NCBI RefSeq assembly: GCF_001190925.1
Contig: NZ_CP011072.1
Coordinates: forward strand, 2,542,001-2,606,000
DNA length: 64,000 nt
Direction: 5' to 3'
From: Azoarcus sp. CIB
GTDB taxonomy: Bacteria > Pseudomonadota > Gammaproteobacteria > Burkholderiales > Rhodocyclaceae
Below, one piece after another: positions 17,957 to 25,715 of this stretch (the stretch's first letter is position 1; every line of letters begins with the position of its first letter). Below the pieces are notes generated by a model. That model saw nothing but the letters and a program-made list of their open reading frames with translations. It made no database searches and was not told where the DNA came from. Made by a program: the position numbers and the translations under genes.

Positions 17957-19276
17957 ATGATTCCCGCACTGACTGCATTGATCGCCATTGTTGCCGGCAC
18001 CTGGGGCTGGGGCCTTGTCGTGAACGGTGCGGGTCCGGGATCACTGCCGTGGGTCGTCTACGACCAGGGGCTCTACCTGAGCGGCCTGCTCGCGATTGCA
18101 TTGATGTCGCTCGCGATGGTGATGGCGGCGCGACCGCTCTGGGCCGAGCGCCTGCTCGGGGGCATGGACCGCACCTACCGACTGCACAAGTGGGCGGGCA
18201 TTCTGGCCGCCGGCTTCGCAGCATTGCATTGGCTGCTCGAGATGGCCGATGACGTGATCGAGACACTGTACGGTGAAGCCGGCCGCGCGGGTGACGAGGA
18301 CGTCTCAGGCGTGCTGGATACGCTCCGGGATGCCGGGGAGGAACTCGGCGAGTTCGCCATCTACCTCGTCCTCGCGATGATCGTCCTGGCGCTGTGGAAG
18401 CGCTTTCCGTACAAATTCTGGCGCCACATTCACCGCGCGATGCCGGTCCTGTACCTGATGCTCGCCTTTCATGCCGCCGTGCTGGCGCCGACGACTTACT
18501 GGAGCGAGCCGACCGGGTTGCTGCTTGCAATGGCGTTGGCCGCCGGCACGCTCGCCGCCGTCTGGTCCCTGACCGGGCGCATTGGCCGCGGCCGGCAAGC
18601 CCGGGGTATCGTGACCGCAGTGGCCTCGCCGGCGGCGAACGTGACCGAAGTGGTTTGTCGCCTCGACGGGAACTGGCGCGGACACCAGGCGGGGCAGTTC
18701 GCGTTCGTGACCTTCAATCGGTTGGAGGGCGCGCATCCATTCACGATTGCCAGCGCGGACCAGGGAGACCGCAGCGTGGGGTTCCAGATCAAGGCGCTCG
18801 GCGACTACACTCGTGAGCTTTCGCGCCGCATCGCTGTCGGCCAACCCGTCACCGTCGAAGGCCCATACGGACGCTTCGAACTGGCGCGTCAGGACCGCAA
18901 GGCGAGGCAAATCTGGGTCGCTGGCGGAATCGGCATCACGCCCTTCCTCGCCTGGCTCGACGCGCTTCGGGGAAATCCCTCCGCAGCGCCGGTTGCCGAC
19001 CTGCACTACTGCACCCGCGCCGGCGCGGACGACCCGTTCGTGGGCCGACTGGAAACGCTATGCCAAGACCTGCCGTCTGTCACGCTGCATGTTCATGACA
19101 CCGCTCGAGATGGCGCCCTGAGCGCCGAAAGGCTGGCGAGCTTGCATGACCGCAGTCAGCGGGTGGAGGTGTGGTTCTGCGGCCCGCGTGCCTTTGCAGA
19201 GCAGCTGCGAAGCGGTTTTGCACGGGCCTGGCTCGGCCGCTTCCGCTTCCATCAGGAAGCCTTCGACATGCGGTGA
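17957..19276 (+). CDS. ferric reductase-like transmembrane flavocytochrome (FRE/NOX type)
   Basis: A 439-aa protein. Residues ~1-215 form about six membrane helices with histidines suited to haem ligation (RLHKWAG, ALHWLLE, HIHRAMP, AFHAAV). Residues ~220-439 form an FAD/NAD(P)H-binding reductase of the ferredoxin-NADP reductase fold, with HPFTIASA for FAD, GPYGRF, AGGIGITPFLAW for NAD(P)H and the CGP motif near the C-terminus. It should pass electrons from NAD(P)H across the membrane, for example to ferric iron or oxygen. GCCGGAGAACGCGC precedes the ATG. No regulatory partner adjoins it. Confidence 0.9.
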   Translation: MIPALTALIAIVAGTWGWGLVVNGAGPGSLPWVVYDQGLYLSGLLAIALMSLAMVMAARPLWAERLLGGMDRTYRLHKWAGILAAGFAALHWLLEMADDVIETLYGEAGRAGDEDVSGVLDTLRDAGEELGEFAIYLVLAMIVLALWKRFPYKFWRHIHRAMPVLYLMLAFHAAVLAPTTYWSEPTGLLLAMALAAGTLAAVWSLTGRIGRGRQARGIVTAVASPAANVTEVVCRLDGNWRGHQAGQFAFVTFNRLEGAHPFTIASADQGDRSVGFQIKALGDYTRELSRRIAVGQPVTVEGPYGRFELARQDRKARQIWVAGGIGITPFLAWLDALRGNPSAAPVADLHYCTRAGADDPFVGRLETLCQDLPSVTLHVHDTARDGALSAERLASLHDRSQRVEVWFCGPRAFAEQLRSGFARAWLGRFRFHQEAFDMR

Positions 19277-19354
19277 AGAATGCGCGAAGCGCTCGCCGAA
19301 CGCGGGCTGCTTCGCGCTTTGATCCGGGCGAAGTGATGCTGCGGACGCCCGGAT

Positions 19355-19834
19355 TCAACCGCGGCGAGCCGCCTCGATCGCAGCGATATCGATTTTTGTC
19401 ATCCCCATCATCGCCTCGAACGCCCGCTTGGCCGCCGCCCGATCAGGATCGGTGATCGCGTCCATCAGCGCGCGAGGGGTGATCTGCCAGGACAGCCCCC
19501 ACTTGTCCCTGCACCAGCCGCATGCGCTTTCCTCGCCGCCATTTCCGACGATCGCGCTCCACAGACGGTCGGTTTCGGCCTGGTCATCGGTCGCGACCTG
19601 GAACGAGAAAGCCTCGCTGTGTTTGAACTCCGGGCCTCCGTTCAGCCCGAGACAAGGGATCCCCATCACGGTGAACTCGACCGTCAAGACATCGCCCTGC
19701 TTGCCCGCCGGATAGTCGCCGGGGGCACGATGGACAGCGCCCACCGCGCTGTCCGGGAAGGTCTCGGCGTAGAACTTCGCTGCGTCCAGCGCGGTGCCGT
19801 CGTACCACAGGCAAATCGTGTTCTTGCTGGCCAT
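19355..19834 (-). CDS. VOC superfamily protein (PhnB / 3-demethylubiquinone methyltransferase-like)
   Basis: A 159-aa protein. The start MASKNTICLWYDGTALDAAK, the YAETFPDS motif, LTVEFTVMGIPCLGLNGGP and the C-terminal WGLSWQITPRAL are typical of the PhnB-like VOC group (often named 3-demethylubiquinone-9 3-methyltransferase, although that activity is doubtful). AGGAGA before the ATG at 19834 fixes the start; the open frame extends upstream without family similarity. It is a single-gene unit, function unknown. Confidence 0.88.
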   Translation of the reverse strand: MASKNTICLWYDGTALDAAKFYAETFPDSAVGAVHRAPGDYPAGKQGDVLTVEFTVMGIPCLGLNGGPEFKHSEAFSFQVATDDQAETDRLWSAIVGNGGEESACGWCRDKWGLSWQITPRALMDAITDPDRAAAKRAFEAMMGMTKIDIAAIEAARRG

Positions 19835-20058
19835 CTTCGCTCTCCTGAGGCACCTGATAGGTGCACAGACACCGCGCAGACGACAGGTTCCGCCGCAGCC
19901 AAAAAACCTGCTGGCGAACGCCTCCGCGCAGAAGCGAAGCCTTTCCACCGTTCTAGTATCGTCGGCGGCTGCAGGCAATGCCCACGATCCCTATCCCAAC
20001 GAGCCAGCCACTTTGCCCTTCGCCGCGACTTCAGCCACGCACCCCCGATCCGGGCAGC

Positions 20059-22389
20059 CTAGCCACGCTCCACTTCCACCCGCGGCGCCCGAAAGCCTTC
20101 AACAAATTCCTCGATCTGCTCGGCTGCGATGGGCTTGCTGAAAAAATACCCTTGAATCCTCTGGCACCCGATGCTCCCCAGAAAATTGAGCTGACCCTCC
20201 GTCTCTACCCCTTCGGCCACCACCTGCAGGCCGAGCTTTCGCGCCAGCAGCATCGTCATTTCGCAGATCGCTGCGTCGTTCTCGTCTGTCTCGAGATCCG
20301 TCACGAATGAGCGATCGATCTTGATAATGTCGATGGGAAAGAGCTTCAGATAGGCGAGCGATGAGTAGCCGGTACCGAAATCGTCGAGGACCACCTTGAC
20401 GCCTAGATCGGTCAGCGCATTCAGCATCACGATGTTCTGCTGCGGATTCCGCATCGCCATCGATTCGGTGATCTCCAGATGAATGCAACTGGCAGGCACT
20501 CCGGCACGCTCCACGGCTTGCTTGACCAGGTCCGGCAAGTCCTTTTCCTGGAATTGGACCGCGCTCAAGTTCACCGACATCTTTAGCTCGTTCAGTCCCG
20601 CGTCGTGCCAGCGCTTGAGCTGCTGGCAGGCTTCTTCGAGGATCCATTTCCCGAGCGGCAGAATCAGTCGGGTTTCTTCGGCTAGAGGTATGAAGTCGCC
20701 CGGGAGAATGATTCCTCGCTCCGGATGACGCCAGCGCACCAGGGCTTCGACGCCGACGAGCTGGCCGCTGTCGAGCTCGATCTGCGGCTGGTAATGCAGG
20801 ACGAACTGTCCTTCGGTCAGCGCGACCTCCAGCGCCTTCTCCGCCCTTACACGCTCAGCGACGGCCGTCCGCATCTCCTCGGTGTAGAACTGAAAATTGC
20901 ACCGGCCGGCCGCCTTGGCGCGGTACATCGCGATATCGGCATTCCTGACGAGCTCGTTGATTTCCATCGCATCGTCGGGATAGAAGCAGATGCCGATGCT
21001 CGGCGAGGTGCGCAACTCATGGTCGACGATCGGATAAGGCGCGGCGACCTGATCGATGATCTTGCCGGCGACCTCGGCCGCATCCGACATGTCTTCGATC
21101 GTGCTCAGGACGACGACGAATTCATCCCCGCCCAGCCGGGCGACGATATCGCTGTGCCGCACGGCGTGCTCGAGGCGTTTTCCGACCTCGATCAGCAGTC
21201 GATCGCCGACGTGGTGGCCGAGCGTGTCGTTGATCGACTTGAAGCCGTCGAGGTCGATCAGCATGACGGCCATCGCCTTGCCGCATCGCTGAGCCATGGC
21301 GATGCTCTGCTCCATGCGCTCGTAAAGGCTGCTGCGGTTGGGCAGGCCGGTCAGTCCGTCGTGGTGGGCGAGAAAACGGATCCGGTCCTCGGCCCGTTTA
21401 CGCTCGGTGATGTCGCGCGCGATCCCGATGACGCCGGCCGGCGCCCCATCCGCGCCGGGCAATGGCGCCTTTACGGTCTCCAGCAGGATCGCCGGCCTGC
21501 CGTCGGCCGCCGGAACCAGCTCCTCGTTGCGGCGCGGTTCGCCGGCGGCGATGGCTTCCCTATCCTTGCCGCGGAAAAATTCGGCCAGTTCGGCCGGGAA
21601 GAAGTCGTCGTCGCGGCGACCGACGACATTACCGACGGTACTGCCTACCAGGCGCTCGAACGCCCTGTTGCAGGACAGGTACACGCCGTTCGTATCCTTG
21701 AGCCAGACCGGGTCGGGCAAGGCATTGATGAGCGCTTCCATGCGCCCCTGGCTTTCTTGCAGTCGCAGATTGGTCAGCGACAGATGCGACAGGTAGGCAG
21801 CCAGGTTGACGACCAGGCCCATCACGCTGCGCACCTTTTCGCGGCTGAAGCGCGGGATGCCGGCGATGGCCGCCAGATACGCGGTCTTGTCGTAGTTGAA
21901 ACGCTCGGCCTGGGACGCAAAGAAACTTTCGTCGACGACGTCGTCTTCGTAGAAGAATTGGCCGCAGTACAGATTGCCCAGGTGCTGCTCACCGACGAAT
22001 ACGGGCGTAACGACGTCCCATAATCCGTTCTTGCACTTGTAATCGACGAACTCGCCCTTTCGCAGATGGCTGGCGAGAAAGAGGTCGCTCTCGGTGCAAT
22101 TGACGCCCGAACCCGAAACCGCGCGATGGAAGGCCGTGCAGGCCGTTTGCCAGCCGGCGCTCTGCAGGATGTTGCCGTCGAGGTCGAGCAACGCCGTGGC
22201 GATGCCGACCAGATCGGACAGCCCGTCGAGAAACGTACGCAGCGATTCGACGTCGATCAGCGCGGCGACGTCGACTTGCGACACCGGATTCCGAGGCCGT
22301 GTCTGAACCGAATCGGCCGTGAATTCGTTCCGTGGTACCGCCTTGTGCCATTGCACAGGTACGGCCTCAGGTGGCGCTAATCTGCCCAT
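20059..22389 (-). CDS. PocR-PAS-GGDEF-EAL cyclic di-GMP turnover protein
   Basis: A 776-aa protein. Residues ~40-200 match a PocR ligand-binding domain (FHRAVSGSGVNC, YKCKNGLWDVVTPV, LGNLYCGQFF), which binds small organic ligands or redox signals through conserved cysteines. A PAS domain (~205-320) follows, then GGDEF (~330-490; RLGGDEF with an RHSD I-site) and EAL (~510-760; EALVRWRHP, EITES, DDFGTGYSS), both apparently catalytic. No membrane helix. AGGAAG supports the ATG at 22389. It is divergent from the ribbon-helix-helix regulator gene. Confidence 0.92.
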   Translation of the reverse strand: MGRLAPPEAVPVQWHKAVPRNEFTADSVQTRPRNPVSQVDVAALIDVESLRTFLDGLSDLVGIATALLDLDGNILQSAGWQTACTAFHRAVSGSGVNCTESDLFLASHLRKGEFVDYKCKNGLWDVVTPVFVGEQHLGNLYCGQFFYEDDVVDESFFASQAERFNYDKTAYLAAIAGIPRFSREKVRSVMGLVVNLAAYLSHLSLTNLRLQESQGRMEALINALPDPVWLKDTNGVYLSCNRAFERLVGSTVGNVVGRRDDDFFPAELAEFFRGKDREAIAAGEPRRNEELVPAADGRPAILLETVKAPLPGADGAPAGVIGIARDITERKRAEDRIRFLAHHDGLTGLPNRSSLYERMEQSIAMAQRCGKAMAVMLIDLDGFKSINDTLGHHVGDRLLIEVGKRLEHAVRHSDIVARLGGDEFVVVLSTIEDMSDAAEVAGKIIDQVAAPYPIVDHELRTSPSIGICFYPDDAMEINELVRNADIAMYRAKAAGRCNFQFYTEEMRTAVAERVRAEKALEVALTEGQFVLHYQPQIELDSGQLVGVEALVRWRHPERGIILPGDFIPLAEETRLILPLGKWILEEACQQLKRWHDAGLNELKMSVNLSAVQFQEKDLPDLVKQAVERAGVPASCIHLEITESMAMRNPQQNIVMLNALTDLGVKVVLDDFGTGYSSLAYLKLFPIDIIKIDRSFVTDLETDENDAAICEMTMLLARKLGLQVVAEGVETEGQLNFLGSIGCQRIQGYFFSKPIAAEQIEEFVEGFRAPRVEVERG

Positions 22390-22501
22390 GATCTTCCTGC
22401 CTCTTGTCCGGATAGGATGCGCGGTCACTGGCGGCGCCGTCGGGCGATTGCGAAGATAACAGTATAGGACTTTCCGCCGGGCCCCATTCCTGATCCGCAG
22501 C

Positions 22502-22548
22502 TTGACAGGACGCCTCCCTCGCCTACACTACCATCCATACAGATGGTA
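22502..22548 (+). promoter_or_regulatory. sigma-70 type promoter with overlapping palindromic operator
   Basis: TTGACA at 22502-22507 and TACACT at 22524-22529 are separated by 16 bp. The perfect inverted repeat TACCATC (22529-22535) / GATGGTA (22542-22548) starts at the end of the -10 element and reaches the ribosome binding site. This placement would let the encoded ribbon-helix-helix protein repress its own operon. It is an inference from position and symmetry. Confidence 0.5.
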
Positions 22549-22559
22549 AGGAGATGGTG

Positions 22560-22976
22560 ATGAGCGTCCACGAGTTGCGCCAGAAAGCCGGTGAGGTTAG
22601 CGAAAAGATCACGATCAACCTCGGTGTCGTCGACCTCGGGCAGATCGATCTGTTGGTGCAGGAAGGGTTCTATTCCAACCGCACCGACCTGATCCGTACG
22701 GCAATCCGCAATCAGTTGACCACCCACGCAGAGGTGGTCAGGGAAACGGTGGCGCGCAAGACATTTGTCCTCGGGCTCCAGCGCTACACGCGCGCCGATC
22801 TCGAGGCCCTGCAAGCGGCCGGGCAGAAACTGCAGATCCAGGTGCTGGGCCTGGCCACCATCGCAACCGACGTGTCTCCCGAACTTGCCCTCGCCACGAT
22901 CGATTCGATCGTCGTGCTGGGGGCCTTTCATGCCAGCGCCGCGGTCAAGGCCGCCTTGGCTGATCGCATCCATTGA
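22560..22976 (+). CDS. ribbon-helix-helix (CopG-type) transcriptional regulator
   Basis: A 138-aa protein. Residues ~15-50 have the beta strand plus two helices of CopG/MetJ-type DNA-binding proteins (EKITINLGVVDLGQIDLLV, then SNRTDLIRTAIRNQL). The C-terminal ~80 residues (TFVLGLQRYTRADLEALQAA onward) are an extra domain seen in homologues beside PHA depolymerases. The ATG at 22560 is preferred over 22554 because AAGGAG is six bases upstream. The stop overlaps the open frame of the next gene but lies 68 bp before its likely start, so the two are probably co-transcribed. Confidence 0.8.
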   Translation: MSVHELRQKAGEVSEKITINLGVVDLGQIDLLVQEGFYSNRTDLIRTAIRNQLTTHAEVVRETVARKTFVLGLQRYTRADLEALQAAGQKLQIQVLGLATIATDVSPELALATIDSIVVLGAFHASAAVKAALADRIH

Positions 22977-23044
22977 CCCACAGCGTGTCACGCGCGGCCC
23001 CGGTCGATCCCGATCGAGCGCCAGCGCACAGGAGAGATTCCGTA

Positions 23045-24355
23045 ATGAACGCACCGATGAATTCCGCAATGCTGGAGGCGCTGCGTCTGACTCGCGCCGG
23101 GCAGTTGTTCGAGGCGACCACGCTCATCCAGCGCGCCCTCCACGGCGGGCACGGGAACGAGCCCGCCAGCAGATCGACCTCGAACGAGACGGTGATCGAC
23201 GGTGACGTCGTCCTGATGGACGCGGAGCCCGCCCCCCATCGCGCTGAACGCAGGCCGCGCGCCGCCGAGGCGACGGACGCCGACTTCATCATCGTCGACG
23301 TCCAGCCCGATCCCGCCCCGCAGTCGCAGCACGCGCCGCAGGGTGGCCCGGTCTGGTCACGATTCGACGCCGCCAGGCTGCGTGAGCACCTGCAATCCCT
23401 GCAGGGATCACTCCGGCAGCCGATGGCGAAGGGCGTGCCGCAACCCTTGCCCGAAGGCGCGCAGTTCGTCACCGCGTCCTATTCCAATCCTGCCGGGGCG
23501 CGCAGCTACAAGCTGTATGTGCCGAGCGCTTATCGCGGCCAGCCGCTGCCGCTCGTCGTGATGCTGCACGGCTGCACGCAGGACCCCGACGATTTCGCCG
23601 CCGGCACGAAAATGAACGAGCTCGCCGAAAAGCAGCAGTTCCTCGTTCTCTACCCGGCCCAGAACTCGGGCGCGAACGGGTCGAAATGCTGGAACTGGTT
23701 CAAGGCAAGCGACCAGCAGCGCGACCAGGGCGAGCCTTCGATCATCGCCGGCATGACACGTCAGGTAAGCGGCACCCATGCGGTCGATGCGCGCCGCATC
23801 TACGTCGCCGGACTTTCGGCGGGCGGCGCGATGGCGATGACGATGGCGGTCCGCTACCCGGAGCTTTACGCGGCAGTCGGGATCCATTCCGGGTTACCGC
23901 ACGCCGTGGCGCGCGATCTCCCGTCCGCGCTGGCGGCCATGCAACAAGGCCGTGCCTCGTCACCAGGTGGCGCAGCCCAGGCGATTTCCGGTGCGCCCCC
24001 GGTGGCGGCGATCGTGTTTCACGGCGACCGTGACACCACGGTCCATCCGGGCAACGGCGACGGGGTGATCGCGCAGTGCATGCCGCCCAGCGCGGCGCAG
24101 CGAGCGAAAGCCGCGCCCGACGCGCGCGTCACGGTGGAACACGGACAGGTGCCGCAGGGGCATGCGTATACCCGCACCCTCTATCATCAGTTCGACGGCC
24201 CATCTATCGCCGAACATTGGCTGATTCACGGTGCCGGCCATGCCTGGTCCGGCGGCAGTGCGCGCGGCTCTTATACGGATCCCAAAGGGCCGGACGCGGC
24301 CGAGCACATGTTGCGCTTCTTCCTCGAACACCCGCTGGCTGAAACGGCTGGCTGA
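23045..24355 (+). CDS. PHB depolymerase family esterase (short-chain-length PHA depolymerase, type 1 domain)
   Basis: A 436-aa protein. The N-terminal ~120 residues are low-complexity and acidic. The catalytic domain (~125-430) holds the oxyanion motif MLHGCTQDPDDFA, the nucleophile AGLSAGGAM, the acid in FHGDRDTTVHP and the histidine in IHGAGHAWSGG. No signal peptide is apparent, so it may act on intracellular granules or on other esters. AGGAGA before the ATG at 23045 supports the start. It follows the ribbon-helix-helix regulator, which probably controls it. Confidence 0.87.
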   Translation: MNAPMNSAMLEALRLTRAGQLFEATTLIQRALHGGHGNEPASRSTSNETVIDGDVVLMDAEPAPHRAERRPRAAEATDADFIIVDVQPDPAPQSQHAPQGGPVWSRFDAARLREHLQSLQGSLRQPMAKGVPQPLPEGAQFVTASYSNPAGARSYKLYVPSAYRGQPLPLVVMLHGCTQDPDDFAAGTKMNELAEKQQFLVLYPAQNSGANGSKCWNWFKASDQQRDQGEPSIIAGMTRQVSGTHAVDARRIYVAGLSAGGAMAMTMAVRYPELYAAVGIHSGLPHAVARDLPSALAAMQQGRASSPGGAAQAISGAPPVAAIVFHGDRDTTVHPGNGDGVIAQCMPPSAAQRAKAAPDARVTVEHGQVPQGHAYTRTLYHQFDGPSIAEHWLIHGAGHAWSGGSARGSYTDPKGPDAAEHMLRFFLEHPLAETAG

Positions 24356-24494
24356 CGAGTTGCCCCTGCCCTGCCCACGGGCGAACCCTGCCAGGGCAGC
24401 GAAGTGACGCCAGACGCATGCCGGAGCTCTACCCCTCCGGGAACTCAGCGCCCACGATGCAATCGGAGATATGCCACCGCACTCTCGGAAAGCG

Positions 24495-25715
24495 ATGACC
24501 TCTAACCTCATTCGACTATTCACGGCCGCCATCGCTCTGGCGGCACCCGGTTTCGACGACGGGGCAGCCGCCCGCGAAATCCCCACCGCGACGGCCGCCT
24601 CCGCCTGTCTCGCGCCTGCCGCCTGGAACAGCCTTGACGGGGAGCGGCCGCGCGTCACGGGCGCTTTGCCGCTGCTGACGGAAATGGCGAAGCGCGACGT
24701 TGTGCTGCTCGGGGAGCTCCACGACGAGCACGACCATCACCGCTGGCAGTTGCAGGCGCTCGCCGCGCTCCATGTCCAGCGGCCGAACATGGTGATGGGA
24801 TTCGAGATGTTCCCGCGCCGCGTACAGCCGGCGCTGGACCGTTGGGTAGCCGGGGAGCTCACGGTGAAGGAGTTTCTGGAGCAGTCCCAGTGGGGCAAGG
24901 TCTGGAACCTGCCGGCGGAGTTGTATCTGCCGCTGTTCGAGTTCGCCCGCATCAACCGCATCCGCATGGTCGCGCTGAACGTCGACCAGCAGCTCACCCG
25001 CACCATCGCCGATAAGGGCTGGGAGGCGATCACGGCGGCAGAGCGGGAAGGCGTGGGCCGCCCCGCGGCACCGGCCGAAGACTATCGCGACGTTCTGTTC
25101 CAGGTGTATCGCGAACACCCGGCCCGGAAGGGCAAGGCGGATGACAAGCCGGCGCGCAGCGATGCGGCATTCGCCCACTTCGTCGAGGCGCAGACCACCT
25201 GGGACCGGGCGATGGCCGAGGCCCTGGCGCGGCCACTGTCCGCGGGACCGGCGGGGGAAAAGCCCTTGGTGGTGGGCGTCATGGGCAGCGGCCATATCCG
25301 CTACGGCCATGGCGTGCCCCATCAGTTGCGCGACCTCGGCGTGACCCGCATCGGCACCCTGCTCCCCGTGCCGGCGGACTTCAACTGCGAGGATGTTCGT
25401 ACCGGCTTGGCGGACGCCGTGTTCGCGCTGCCGAGGTACGCGGCGGCCACGCCGGAGCCCCCGCGGCTCGGTGTGCGGCTGGATGAGGACGGCGGCACCG
25501 TAAGCATCGCCAGCGTCACCGTCGGAAGCCTGGCCGACAAGACAGGCCTGAAGAACGGCGACCGTCTGCTGGAAGTGGCGGGGCAGCCCGCGAAGCAGCT
25601 GCGGGCGGTGATCGCGTCGGTGCGCGCGCAGCCGCCGGGAACCTGGCTGCCGATGCGCGTGAAGCGCGGCGACGAGACGCTCGATCTCGTCGTCAAATTC
25701 CCCCCCGCGCCGTGA
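24495..25715 (+). CDS. ChaN family lipoprotein-like protein with C-terminal PDZ domain
   Basis: A 406-aa exported protein. A signal peptide covers residues ~1-26. The ChaN domain (~45-290) contains VVLLGELHDEHDHHRWQL, MGFEMFPRR and MGSGHIRYGHGVP, matching haem/iron-related ChaN proteins (formerly DUF399). A PDZ domain (~310-400; VTVGSLADKTGLKNGDRLLE) follows. The ATG at 24495 has GGAAAG upstream; an earlier ATG at 24471 is less well placed. The stop codon overlaps the GTG of the next gene by four bases (GTGA), showing translational coupling to the M1 peptidase. Confidence 0.86.
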   Translation: MTSNLIRLFTAAIALAAPGFDDGAAAREIPTATAASACLAPAAWNSLDGERPRVTGALPLLTEMAKRDVVLLGELHDEHDHHRWQLQALAALHVQRPNMVMGFEMFPRRVQPALDRWVAGELTVKEFLEQSQWGKVWNLPAELYLPLFEFARINRIRMVALNVDQQLTRTIADKGWEAITAAEREGVGRPAAPAEDYRDVLFQVYREHPARKGKADDKPARSDAAFAHFVEAQTTWDRAMAEALARPLSAGPAGEKPLVVGVMGSGHIRYGHGVPHQLRDLGVTRIGTLLPVPADFNCEDVRTGLADAVFALPRYAAATPEPPRLGVRLDEDGGTVSIASVTVGSLADKTGLKNGDRLLEVAGQPAKQLRAVIASVRAQPPGTWLPMRVKRGDETLDLVVKFPPAP

